Assembly: GCA_036346205.1 (NCBI GenBank)
Contig: JARFJB010000667.1
Span: 1-64,000, forward strand
Source: Vesta saturnalis
Taxonomy: Eukaryota > Arthropoda > Insecta > Coleoptera > Lampyridae
DNA: 64,000 bases
Direction: 5' to 3'
Shown here: piece after piece, positions 47,023 to 57,835 of the stretch
Layout: each line of letters opens with the position of its first letter
How positions within the stretch are numbered: position 1 is the first letter of the stretch
Notes under the pieces: generated by a model
Databases searched by the model: none
The model's input: the letters and a program-made list of their open reading frames with translations, nothing else
Told to the model about the DNA's origin: nothing
Made by a program: the position numbers and the translations under genes

Positions 47023-47706
47023 ATGGCTAGTAAGTCGAAGAAGAGTGTTCATTTCGAAGCCCGGAACATCATTAAAGCAGTTGTGGAATTTTTCGATAAA
47101 CAAAAGCTAATGGTTTGTGGACATTCCTTTGGACAAGGCTACTGAGCTAGCTGCTGCGGCAACAGGAAAATTGATTAGTTTTATAAAAAAAATTAGGCAG
47201 GTACGTAGTTTGTAAACCTTAAACGTAATTTCTAAGTGACGTATTTCTTTGTATTAGAAATGAAGCTGCAACAGCTGAAAATTCAAGTAATGGAGTATCG
47301 ACAACATACACCATGCGAAAAGCTGAACTGTTGGAGTTAGTAAAGCAATAAAACTTACTATGTTGATGAATTACTTAAAAAACATGGACACAGTGTACTT
47401 CGTTTGCCTCCTTATCATTGTGAACTCAATCCGATTGAATTTATATGGAGCTTAGTAATGCATAAGGTGGCAATGAATAACGTTTCTCAAAGTGGAAGTA
47501 ATATTGAGAACTTAGTGTGAAAGCTTTTGCAGAAATAAATGCATCTGACTGGGACAAGTAGCAGGCATGTTAATCACATAGCCGAAGAAATGTGGCAACG
47601 TGATGAACTACTTGACGAAACAATTGAAACTTTATCTTTTATGGTAAACACTGGATCGTCAGATGAAAGCAGTGAGGAAGAAGTTGATGAATTTGATAGC
47701 CCATAG
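47023..47706 (+). pseudogene. DDE_3 transposase lacking its catalytic middle (copy B)
   Basis: The N-terminal part (MASKSKKSVHFEARNIIKAV, VEFFDKQK, PLDKATELAAAATGKLI, SFIKKIRQ) matches in layout the helix-turn-helix start of the DDE_3 gene at 49045. After a short intron (GTACGTAG...TTGTATTAG, about 47200-47257) comes NEAATAENSSNGVSTTYTMR, joined straight to KAELLELVKQ and then YYVDELLKKHGHSVLRLPPY, HCELNPIEFIW and an acidic tail. About 200 residues carrying the first two catalytic Asp are missing. A frame slip near 47110 and stops near 47350 and 47518 also occur. It is a deletion derivative, with little chance of being a functional DNA-binding-only protein. Confidence 0.75.
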
Positions 47707-49044
47707 AAAACCATTTTTAATTTTGTAGTTACAAGTTATAAATCAATAATAATAAACGATATGTGCTTATTTTTCCATAAAATCTTGGACATTATTTTAA
47801 ATTTTAATTATGCATATGTGTTTTGTTTCTATTGTGAATAACATTACACTTGATTTATGTGAATGTTTTAAATGCTATTATATTATTTACACTTATGATG
47901 AAACTGTAGAAAGGTCATTTCAAGTAAATATAAGTTAACCAGATAAAGAGGAAGAAAGTTCTGTAGAAGAATGATTGTAATTTATTAGTCACTTTATATT
48001 CAAATGTGATCAGAATGATGTTTTTCAAGTATTTTACAAATGTTTACAAAACTAAAAATTGTGTAAATTATTTGTAGAAAATGTTATAATATCAAAACCA
48101 TCTTATTTGTACTTAAACAATAAATACTTAAATGTTTTTGGTAATTAATTCAATAACATTTGATGTACCTAACATAAAATAAATAAATTTGTTCACAGAA
48201 TTTTGAATAAGCAATCCATACATTTGATTTAAATTTAATTAATACTTTTGTATGGAATGTACCTGTTGAAAAACAGCTCCCTCAGGTACGCCCTCTCAGG
48301 GTTTTGTTTGCTTGGTTGAACTGTATAATCACGTATGTTTGTACACTTTATTGATGATAACGACTGTGGCACTTACCTACACTTGCACTAAAACACGCGA
48401 AAGGAACACACGAAATTAGGATGTTATTTAACTGATTAAAAGATCTAAAATAAAGCAGTCAATTAAACCACAAAACACAGTGAATAAAACAAACACAAAT
48501 ATGGCGTCGACATAACGGTACGTATGACTGCAGTAGCGTAGATATTTATGGTAATACTGGGATATTCTACGGATGTCTTTCAAGATCTCCATTGGATATT
48601 TGAGACGATAATTTAGAATATCTTCTTTATCAGTGGAATATTGAGGGTATCTCAATAAGAAATCCTATGAATATTTTTCTTAAAATATTTGTCAGATATG
48701 CTTTAGGAATTATATGTAAAGTTCATTCGTTTAACTTATCCCGATGACGTCATGTATGCATTAAATCACGAAATGACCGTCGTCTGTAATTTAAAACAAA
48801 AATATGAGCACTGATACCAACTTTTTCACAGAACAACTTTCCTTTATTTGCTTATACGTTGATTGAGGTTACGTACGTTCGCCGGTTGGTTTGTTTTTTC
48901 GTTTATTCATTCCTTCTTGAGTTAATATTGTAAAAGATCGGTTCTTTTCAGAACCACATTACTTCCCAGTGTTCATTTAAGGTAAAGATTAATTCGTTTT
49001 ACAGAAAGAGATAACATTTATGTTTTCATTTGTAGCACATCAAC
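47707..49044. other. Non-coding stretch (copy B): right edge of the CACTA-like element and DDE_3 leader
   Basis: 47707-48535 shows no coding signal. 48540-48710 carries the subterminal ATATTCC-type repeats. 48720-49044 is the leader of the DDE_3 gene, with a possible donor GGTAAAG (48979) and acceptor TTTGTAG (49029-49035) just before the ATG. Confidence 0.5.
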
Positions 49045-50322
49045 ATGCCTCGTAGGTCAATTACCGTAGACGAATTGATCCATAACTTAGTCGAATACTT
49101 TAATAAAGAAAAACAGAATAACGGGCCCTTATCACCATTAACAGCAGTGCATGCAAGGGTTAGCGATGCTTTGAAAATTGACACGAAAACTATCTCTAAT
49201 GCTTTACGACGACATCAAAATCAAGAAGAAAACAAGGAAAATGAACCTCAACGAAAAGTCTAAAAACAAAAGACATGGATCAACGACAAAAAGTGAAACC
49301 GTACTACAATTTACAACATGTATATTAACCATGAACATGTTACATTAGATACGCTCTTAAGAAAATTAAAGAAAGAGGTATCGTTGAGTGTAAAAGGACT
49401 AGCCTCTATCACGTTTTGTTGGACATTGGATTTCATTTCAAGCAAACTAACAATAGAAAAGCTCTTTGCGAAAAAACTTCAATAGCATCGATGAGGTTAA
49501 AATTTTTGAGAAGTTACATCACTTATATGAAACAAGATATCTACAAGCAGTTCGTTTATCTCGACGAAACATGGATATTTGCAAAGGAAGCAACAAAGAA
49601 TATGGCAAGATTCCAGTTCAAAATGCTTTAAGAATCTTGGTGAAGGCAAACGTTATATAGTTCTACATGCTGGAACAGAAGATGGCTTTGTGGAAGGAGC
49701 AGAACTTATATTCTCTACCACAAATAAAGCAACGATTATCACGATTGTATGAATTCGGAAAACTTTGTTAAATGGTTAACAAATCAACTTTTGCCAAACT
49801 TAACAAAGCCATCTATAATCATTATGGATAACGCTCCGTACCATTCACAAATTGTCAATCGCCAACCAACTACAAATTGGAAAAAAGAAGAAATTACAGA
49901 GTGGCTTAGGGAAAAAAATTACTCATGAAAAAGAAGCATTTAAAACGGAATTACTACATATAGCAAAGCTATATAAGGAAGAGAAACAATATTTGGTCGA
50001 TAATATTATTAGAGAACATGGACACGAAATTTTACGCTTGCCTCCTTACCACTGTCAATTTAGCCCAATAAAAATGGTATGGGGAATAAGCAAAACTTAT
50101 TATGATAAACACATTGGAAGAGATGGTTATGGGGATGATAATGTCAAACAGATGTGGAAAGAAGCATTAGAAACAGTTTCACCTTCAGTTTGGTTAAAAA
50201 CGATTAAACATGCAGAAGCTGAAATTCTAAAGTCTTGGGAACAAGAAAAAGTTTATGATGTCGAAGTAAATCCAATTATTATAAATCCAAACGATAACAC
50301 AGATACAGAAGATGAAGTGTAG
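49045..50322 (+). pseudogene. DDE_3 transposase, full-length architecture (copy B), third catalytic residue changed
   Basis: It starts MPRRSITVDELIHNLVEYFN. Two helix-turn-helix segments (PLTAVHARVSDALKIDTKTI; LLRKLKKEVSLSVKG) precede the catalytic core: FVYLDETWIFAKEA (first Asp), IIIMDNAPYHSQIVN (second Asp), and RLPPYHCQFSPIKMVW where the family has NPIE, so Glu is replaced by Lys. The tail after KSWEQEKVYDVE is acidic. The last 156 codons (49852-50322) are open. Breaks near 49258, 49300, 49640 and 49920 are mostly absent from copy A and look like base losses. Both copies carry Lys at the third position, so that change is not a read error. Confidence 0.85.
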
Positions 50323-51395
50323 TGAACATTTAATTTCTTGTTTTAATTGAATTCTTAACACAAACAGTTTTCTCCAAAACTTAATAGTAATCTATAATAA
50401 TTATAATAATAACATATAATGTATGTTATTGTACACTAAAACATTATAATTTATAACAATAAATTATTTTCAACACAGTCATGCTTAAATGTGAATGAAC
50501 AAATTTACGTTTTATTACATTATGGTGTATTTTTATGTACTCAATAAGTAAGAAACACTTGGTTATAATGTATTTGACACGATACTTTGAATAAGTTTAA
50601 AAAGTGCTATAATTCAATTGCATTAAATACACCAATAATTTTGAATTGCAGTATAATAATCTTCTACACAAACAAGTGTATAAACACCGATGATTGAAAT
50701 TATCATTCCGTATTTTGCAATTCGAATATTTTCTCAAAGTATAATGATTAGTAGCATTCCTAAATTCAATCTTTATGAATAAATCAAATAAATAACCATT
50801 AACTCACAAATTTGCAAATAGAATATATTGCAGAAGCTGAAATTCTAAAGTCTTGGGAACAAGAAAAAGTTTATGGTATCCAAGTCAATCCAATTATAGG
50901 TACATCCAAACGATAACACAGATACAGAAAATGAAGTGTAGTGAACATTTAATTTCTTGTTTTTAATTGAATTCTTAACGCAAACAGTTTTCTCCAAAAC
51001 TTAATAATAATTATAATAATAACATAACATAATGTATATTATTGTACATTAACATTATAATTTATAACAATAAATTATTTTCAACACAGTCATGTTTAAA
51101 TGTGAATGGACAAATTTACGTTTTATTACATTAATGGTTATATTGTGTTTGAAACGATACTTTGAATAAGTTTAAAAAAGTACTATAATTCAATTACATT
51201 AAATACACCAATAATTTTGAATTGCAGTATAATAATCTTCTACACAAACAAGTGTATAAATAAACACCGATGACTGAAATTATCATTACATATTTTGCAA
51301 TTCGAATGTTTTCTCAAAGTATAATGATTAGTAGCGTTCCTAAAAAATTCAATCTTTATGAATAAATCAAATAAATAACCATTAACTCACAAATG
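50212..51395 (+). repeat. Tandem duplication of the DDE_3 gene 3' end and 3' flank (copy B)
   Basis: Units 50212-50829 and 50830-51395 both start GCAGAAGCTGAAATTCTAAA and run through the stop codon into ~500 bases of 3' flank. The second unit differs by scattered substitutions (for example GGTATCCAAGTC for GATGTCGAAGTA). Confidence 0.85.
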
Positions 51396-52124
51396 TATTG
51401 CCGTCAAAGATATATAATCGCCACTTTTATGTAGAAAAGTATTGGAACAATTACTTCCTTTCTTTGGAAGAGTTCATTGGTCTTAACCTACAAATACCTA
51501 TTTACAACATTTGTGCAACATTTTAGAATATATAATAACTTACCAAAATTCATCTGCTACTTAAGTTTTATTGAAAATAATATGCTTTTATGTGCGTACA
51601 TCTACGATACGTAAATAAAACTTTTGTCTTTTATTTGCAAACATTATGACATTTATATTTATGTGAAGTAGCTAAGTTAAAGTTGGTAATGTTGGTATCA
51701 AAACTGTTCGTATAAAGAAAACTTAATTTGTTGTTATCGTTATCCTTTACTACGTTTATGCCGATGCTTTGAACCCGATGGGTTGAAGCGGGTTGAAACC
51801 TTCGGGATAAACGGAATCTCAATCGGTTGAAATTTTCAACTCGACCCAAAAAGAAATGGGTTGGACCTACTCGATCGGGTTGAAACGACGAGATAAACGC
51901 TTGATGTCGGCTTGATAGTGACTAACTTCATGTTTGTCACGATTTTAAACAGGAAATAAACATAACCCAACTAACAGTGATCCACAAGGCACGCTAATTT
52001 TCGTCTACTGTCGTGTGTTGTTCCCTACTCTGAATCAAAGGTTGTTCCATTGTCTTAAGGGTAAGTTTAATCGGTAAAATCAACTCGGAAATACGTACAG
52101 GGACTTACTCTTTTTTATTTAAAG
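51396..52124. promoter_or_regulatory. Upstream flank of the Myb/SANT-like gene with GGGTTGAAA cluster
   Basis: 51770-51890 holds GATGGGTTGAAG, GCGGGTTGAAACC, ATCGGTTGAAATTTTCAACT (a small palindrome), AAATGGGTTGGACC and ATCGGGTTGAAACG. GGTAAG at 52059 may be a donor. No coding signal. Confidence 0.45.
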
Positions 52125-53142
52125 ATGAGTGTTAAAAGGAATATTTGGAAAAGGGAAGAAACAGTATACTTTATCGAGTTAATGAAAGAGAAGAAAGTGT
52201 TGGGGCTACTAAATGGCAAGCGCTTACGAGCCGCAGATATTTTCAAGACATTGGAAAAGCCCATGGCCGATGCTGGATATCCCCGTGACCAAGCATGTTT
52301 ACAATTAAAATATAAAAATTTAAAACGTACGAATACGAAAATAATACACCCAAGTGCACATTAATTTATACTCCCTTTTTTATATTAGGAGATTACAATA
52401 AAGATCGACGCTCAAACAATATCAGTGGGAATGTACGATCCGAAGGAGAATTTTATGGTCTTATGAATGATTTATTGGGTGACCGTCCAGCTAGCCAGTT
52501 GGAAGGGTTTGAAACACACCCAAATTTAGCTGTTAATGAAGGTTGGTGTTAAATTTATCATATTATGTACACACAAAAAATAGAACTTGTTTAGGACACA
52601 TTTTTGATACTTATTATTTACATTATTAAATAAAAGTGAAATCGAATTAAGAGGTCGAAATTATGAGATATTGAAACAGTAAACTTAAATTATACCAAAA
52701 TGTTTTTTAATTTAATTTTTTTATAGATGAAAATACGTCGCATGAAATTTCTTTCAACAGTCTTGGAGAATTATCTATTGAAACAGAAGGCGACAACTCT
52801 GAAACTTCTACATTAGAAAACTTGCAGTCGCCTTTGCCAAGCTGTAGTTCACAAAATACATTAAGACGGCCACGTTTTACCAAAAATACTTCGAAATACG
52901 AAAAAACTTTGGAAACTTTTGTGTCAATTCAACAACAGATGAAAGACACATTTTCAAAATTTATGTCAGAGTATAATTTTGAAAATGAGGAAAAACTAAT
53001 GGAAAACATGCTAGCCAGGCAGGAAAAAATAATGTCAGACTGCACAAAGACCTTGGTGTCTGCCATAAAAGGTTTGAGTAAAGAAAAAAGAAAACGTACT
53101 AGATCATCTAGTGAGAGCAGTAGCAGTGATGACAGTAATTAA
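52125..53142 (+). CDS. Myb/SANT-like DNA-binding protein, three exons, intact (256 aa)
   Basis: Exons 52125-52326, 52389-52541 and 52727-53142, all with GT...AG introns and consistent phases, give an open 256-residue protein. The N-terminal ~70 residues form a Myb/SANT-like domain: WKREETVYFIELMKEK, then AADIFKTLEKPMADAGYPRD and QLKYKNLKRDYNKD. The middle is Ser/Asn-rich and acidic. The C-terminal part has a helical, probably coiled-coil stretch (KTLETFVSIQQQMKDTFSKF, ENMLARQEKIMSDCTKTLVS) and ends in a basic plus Ser/Asp-rich tail. Such proteins often derive from the DNA-binding partner of PIF/Harbinger-type transposons; no Harbinger nuclease is nearby. Function is unknown. Its first exon is the right breakpoint of the 18-kb duplication. 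Confidence 0.82.
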
Positions 53143-53878
53143 TGTGTACCTACTACTCCAAATATTTTTATAATATAAGGTTTCTCATATTTGTTTTTTA
53201 ATACAAATTTAATAATAATATGTACATTTTAATTTATATTGCGTACAGATGTTCGTAATGGATAGTTCTGGCTGATGTAGTCGCACAAAAACTCTCTTAT
53301 GTCATATCCATCTTCAGGAGATATTAAATGTGACATCTGAAAAAATCGCTAATTGAACATCGCCAAAAATCTTACTAAAAGTACTGTGTGTAGGACATTT
53401 ATCTTCCTAAGGCAGCTAGATTTGTATCTTATAGGACATCACATGGGAAGTTCATTTCCCATTGTAACTTCTCCAATAATTAACAGTTAAGTTTTTGTGT
53501 TTGCTGGGTTACAGATGTAAAGATAGCATTAACAGTATTAAGCACTTAGACAGTATGCAGAATGTTTTATATTTATTTGTATTAATTAGCACAACTTGAC
53601 AATTCTGAAGCAAAATTTGGTTAGCAACTATATGTACTCAGGAGATCCCTTCTATATCAGGAACAATCGTCAGCACTGAGACAAAGATTAGTACCACGGC
53701 CGGAAACACCCATTATTTCAAACAGGTAACTTTGCAATGTGATTAATTAAATACAGGCCTTGAATATGTGAATTTTATTTTCTATGACTATCAGGTTTTT
53801 TAAGGTTTTAACTAGGATAATTATAAATGTTGCTTGCTTGGTTATTTAATGCAGTTTCTTTTTCAGGCAAAGGGACTT
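53143..53878. other. Spacer between the Myb/SANT-like gene and the P-like transposase
   Basis: 3' flank of the Myb/SANT-like gene (AT-rich) followed by possible 5' exon remnants of the P-like gene, including a GT donor after AAACAG at 53737. No THAP finger could be found here. Confidence 0.4.
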
Positions 53879-56403
53879 CTTAACAAACTACATATAAAAG
53901 GTTACTGAATTGTCACCGAAACAAAAATTTCTTTACAAAGAAGTTTTAAGCTGCAAGAAAAAACTAATGAAACTTAAACAAAAGAATATGGATTTCAAAA
54001 CCCGTTTGCAACAAGTCACTAAAATATCAGAAAACTTAGCTTTTCAAAAAGTAACAATGAACATGAACACAATTACTAAAAACTTTTTTCAGAATCAACT
54101 TTCTTGAGCTTCACCACTCAAGATAAAATTATGTCTCTTGGCTTATATAAGCAAAGTGGTGTTGGATACCAACTACTTGGAGAATGTTTACATTACCATC
54201 AAGAGCTCTTATGAAGTTACTGAACAGCATTCTAATAACTGCTGGAATTAACAAGAGCATATTTAATGCTCTGAAAAAAACTCAGCATCTTTATCACAAT
54301 TAGATAAAAATTGCATTTTAATATTTGATGAAATGAGTCTCACTCCAAATTTAATTAAATCACCAACTGATTATGTTGAGGGCTTCGAAGATTTTGGTGA
54401 TCGTCAAACAGATCAAATTGCTAATCATGTTCAGGTAAAACTGACATGTGTAAGCATAACCTTAATAAAAGCATGCATTTATTTTAGGTGTTCATGCTAC
54501 GGAGGATAAATAGAAAATGAAAGCAACATATTCTCTATCTATTTGTTAAAGGTGCTGTAAAAGCAGCTCAGCTGATGAAAACCATTAGAGATGTAAAAAT
54601 TGTATTAGCTGTTTGACCATTTTATAACTGGTTTTATTTTTTGTTTACAGGTGATACATGCAACAGGAGATGCTGGACTAAATGTGATAGCAACTATATG
54701 TGACCAGGGGACGAACAATGTAAGTGCAATCAACCAACTCGTGGAGCAGACAAAAGGCAATTATTTACGAAGAGGAGAAGAATTAAGGGAATTCATTTTA
54801 GAAGTAAATGGAAATATGATTATTCCTCTGTATGACCCTCATTTACTCAAGGGCCTGAGAAATAATCTGTTGGTGAAAAACATCTATTTTGAAATTAATG
54901 GGCAGAAAAAGGTGGCAAAATGGGACGAAATATATACAGTTGGTTGGGACAATTTTGTGGGAATTAAAACCATGCCAAAACTTACAGAATTCCATGTGAA
55001 CAAAATCAACATGAAGAAAATGAAGGTTTCAACTGCCCACGTTTTTAGCCATACAGTGTCATCAACTATTAATTTGATGGCAAGAACCTGTAAGTATACT
55101 TTCAACATTTTAGTGAGCTTTTCTGATTTTTATTTTTTTTTGTAGCATACAGTACTCCTGATGGTACAAAAATAGAACTAAACTACTGAAACTGCAGAAT
55201 TTTGTAAATTTGTAGATAATCTCTTTGATAGTGTCAATGGGTATGGACGATTCAACAGGCATGGCAAAATCTTAAGAACTTCGGTGGATGTCAACAAGAA
55301 TGTAAAGACTTTTAGCAAGACTGTATAAAAGTATTGGCTACAATGCATTGGCAGTGATGGCAAATTTCGATCCCACCAACATTTAAAAACTGGATTTCAA
55401 CGAAAATTTACAATTGTTGACAACAACATTAAAAGAACGAAAATTTAAATTTTCAACCCCGATATTTAATCAGGATCCTCTTGAAAATTTTTTGGGAAAA
55501 TTAGACAGGGGTCATAGAGCTGTTAATCCCACCTCAAGTGCTTTTGGCCAATATTATAAATCTTTATTGGTTAGTAACTTGATTTCAAGACAGTCAGTGG
55601 GAGGTTTAAAGAGGATAACTGTGGTATTTTACTGAGCCTTCAGAAGTTTATTGGTCGGTAAATATATATTATATATTGTTTTTCTTTATTAGCAACAAAG
55701 CAGTTGATCATGTACAAAAAGTAAGAATATCTCTACAAAGAATAAGGCCATATAAACTATTTGTTTCCTAATTATTTGGGTTATTGGCAAAAATAATTTC
55801 ATAAGTTAAATCACTTGACTTAATTTTATCAAAATAATGGAAGAAATTACTAATTTGTATGTTGTCTTCTAAGGATACAGGGGTCAAATGCAATAAAAAT
55901 AAAATTGCTTTGAACACGGTGTCCCAATTCTTGAGACATTTCCTTTATTAAAACCTTTGGAAGAGTATGCCATAATTGTTGGAGGCTTTATTGCGAGAAT
56001 TAAATTAAAAATAGGAAAGTGTACAGCATGTCCAAACATTTTACTTAGGAGTGGCGAAGACCCTAACTAACACCAATTCATAGCAACTAAAGAATATGGG
56101 TGGAAGAAGATGTACAGGCTGAAATACTGTAATGTTGATTTTATAATGAACCTTATTAAAATGTACAACATTATCTTGTATGTTTTGAAATTTGAATGTC
56201 ACAAACCTGATGTGTATTTGCGTATATACTTCACTATAAGGCAAAATGTAGATTTTAAGTTTGTTGCATGTGAACATTCAAACAATCTATCTGAAAAAAT
56301 AATTAAAAATTTTTCTAGGTTATTAATTTTCAATTATTTTAAGGGAGTAAATAATATTTTGTATGGTAAAGATGGTAGAGATCTTCCTTCCGAAAAACTG
56401 TAG
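53879..56403 (+). pseudogene. P-element-like transposase no. 2 (multi-exon, decayed), THAP not found
   Basis: It starts after a TTTTTCAG acceptor. A Leu/Lys-rich coiled-coil (SPKQKFLYKEVLSCKKKLMK, 53912-54107) is followed by the GINKSIFNALKK segment and CILIFDEMSLTPNL (54312-54353), the first acidic pair of the RNase H-like core. Then EGFEDFGDRQTDQIANH; after an intron (~54435-54488) VFMLRRINRK; after a second intron VIHATGDAGLNVIATICDQG (54649 on) with LYDPHLLKGLRNNLLVKNI and MPKLTEFHVNKINMKKMKVS; after a third intron the segment with FDSVNG, PLENFLGKLDRGHRAVNP, and the C-terminal IVGGFIARIKLKIGKCTACP to DLPSEKL. This is the full P-element catalytic order. Stops and slips near 54230, 54340, 55190, 55390, 55620 and 55930 make it a pseudogene here. 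It diverges strongly from the P-like gene of the 18-kb unit. Confidence 0.85.
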
Positions 56404-57162
56404 CCAATTGTTAAGGCAGGCAAAAGAAATGTGCAATAAATATAAAATAAAATAGTACGCTTGTTTATATAAATATGTAAATGGACTTCCTTCTTTCTTA
56501 TGCTACATTTATAACAAGTTGAAAATGCAAACATTGTCGTAACGAACTTCAAATTTGTTTTATTTTCCGATAGCGACATGTAACCGTTGTCCGATCTGGT
56601 AGGGATAGCAGCATAAGAAAAGTCCAAATATATGTCACAATTGATTTTGGACCCATTTCAAATTAATTTTACCAACGGAAAATCACGGGTTCTCCAACCT
56701 GTGGTCCGATTTTAACAACAACAAGATTTAGACTCAGTTTGAAGAGCTGAATCAATGATGTATCACTCTTTGATGTGTGACCAGTAGAAAGGCCTCGGAC
56801 GGGATGACGATCGAACTCATAAACGAACGAAGTTCGTTGAAAACTAAACATTCTACTACTTTTACATATGACACTTATTGAATAAAACTCATATTACAAG
56901 GTATTAGTAAATAAATAATTCATATTATATACCTACCAATTTAGCATTATAATGTCTGATACAAGTTTTACGCAAAAATGTCAAATGTAAACAGCATTCA
57001 GTGTCTCAAGTTTTTTGAATTTCCCTCTAAAATGAACTTCCAGGCCACTAGATGGAGTTTATATCTGTTTCTGACTTAGGGAGATTTCATTCTATCCTGT
57101 GGTTAAATTTTTCTATATGAAAATGTAAACTTTCACCATTAACACTCATAATAAAATACTTA
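56404..57162. other. Stretch with no recognised gene
   Basis: Short frames on both strands match nothing I recognise. The segment directly after the P-like gene may contain its 3' end. Confidence 0.4.
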
Positions 57163-57212
57163 TCTTTTTTGGGATTTTTTAATGGTGTACTTTAAATTAT
57201 ACAATCTAAACG

Positions 57213-57243
57213 TTTCGATAACACTTACAGTTATCTTCGTCAG
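57213..57243 (-). ncRNA. Hammerhead-ribozyme-like motif in the Penelope-like 3' region
   Basis: Minus strand CTGACGA, A, GATAAC, TGTAAGT, GTTATC, GAAA: identical core and stem to the two copies in the 18-kb units, although the surrounding sequence has diverged. Confidence 0.5.
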
Positions 57244-57835
57244 TAGTAATGTTTGTTAAAAATTGTTAAAGATGTAGTAAACAATTTTGTCAAATTTGAA
57301 AAATTAAAACATAAACATAAGCCTGCTATTAGTATAACAGTTTGGGAAACATAAAGCCAACTATAAAATTTTTTTTAGTAAAGAATAACTAGGTCATAAA
57401 ATTAAATATTATTAAACTGCCTCAAAGATGACAAACCAGAACACTCTCTACGACGAAAGCTAACAATGAAATTTGCCAGCCAAAAAACACATTTAACAAA
57501 ATTTAATCGAGTTATGATGTAAGTGTAAAGTTGTGAAAAACTTCAATTTTAAAATGATAGAAGCATTCACAAATCCAAACATTACATCAAATAAAATAAC
57601 CCAGTTAAATCTAACAAAGAGATATCTTTATCAATAATTGGAAGTGTTATTAACAATGAAAAGCACAATGCAGAACGTTCTTTGTAATTTTTAATTTTAA
57701 TTTAATTTCAACTACTTATGTTAAATTATAGTGCTGTGGTAATTTAACATATAATTGGTAAAGCATTTGCTTCAAGGTCTAGGAAAAACACAACAAAAAA
57801 ACCTAAACATACCAAAAGTTGAAAATAAATTAAAA

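Larger units (their letters stand above)
42060..48720 (-). mobile_element. CACTA-like (EnSpm) transposon with two genes (copy B), approximate limits
   Basis: It is defined by its two minus-strand genes (transposase 44490-46502, then DUF4806 at 42895-44309) and by similar AT-rich edges full of GAATATTCC/GGATATT/ATATTCC motifs at 42075-42370 and 48540-48710, which look like CACTA subterminal repeats. A possible weak inverted match joins GCACAAACATATGCCAGTAA near 42059 and the complement of the sequence near 48700. No clean CACTA terminus or target duplication was found, so the limits are tentative. A deleted DDE_3 gene is nested at 47023-47706. Confidence 0.5.
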
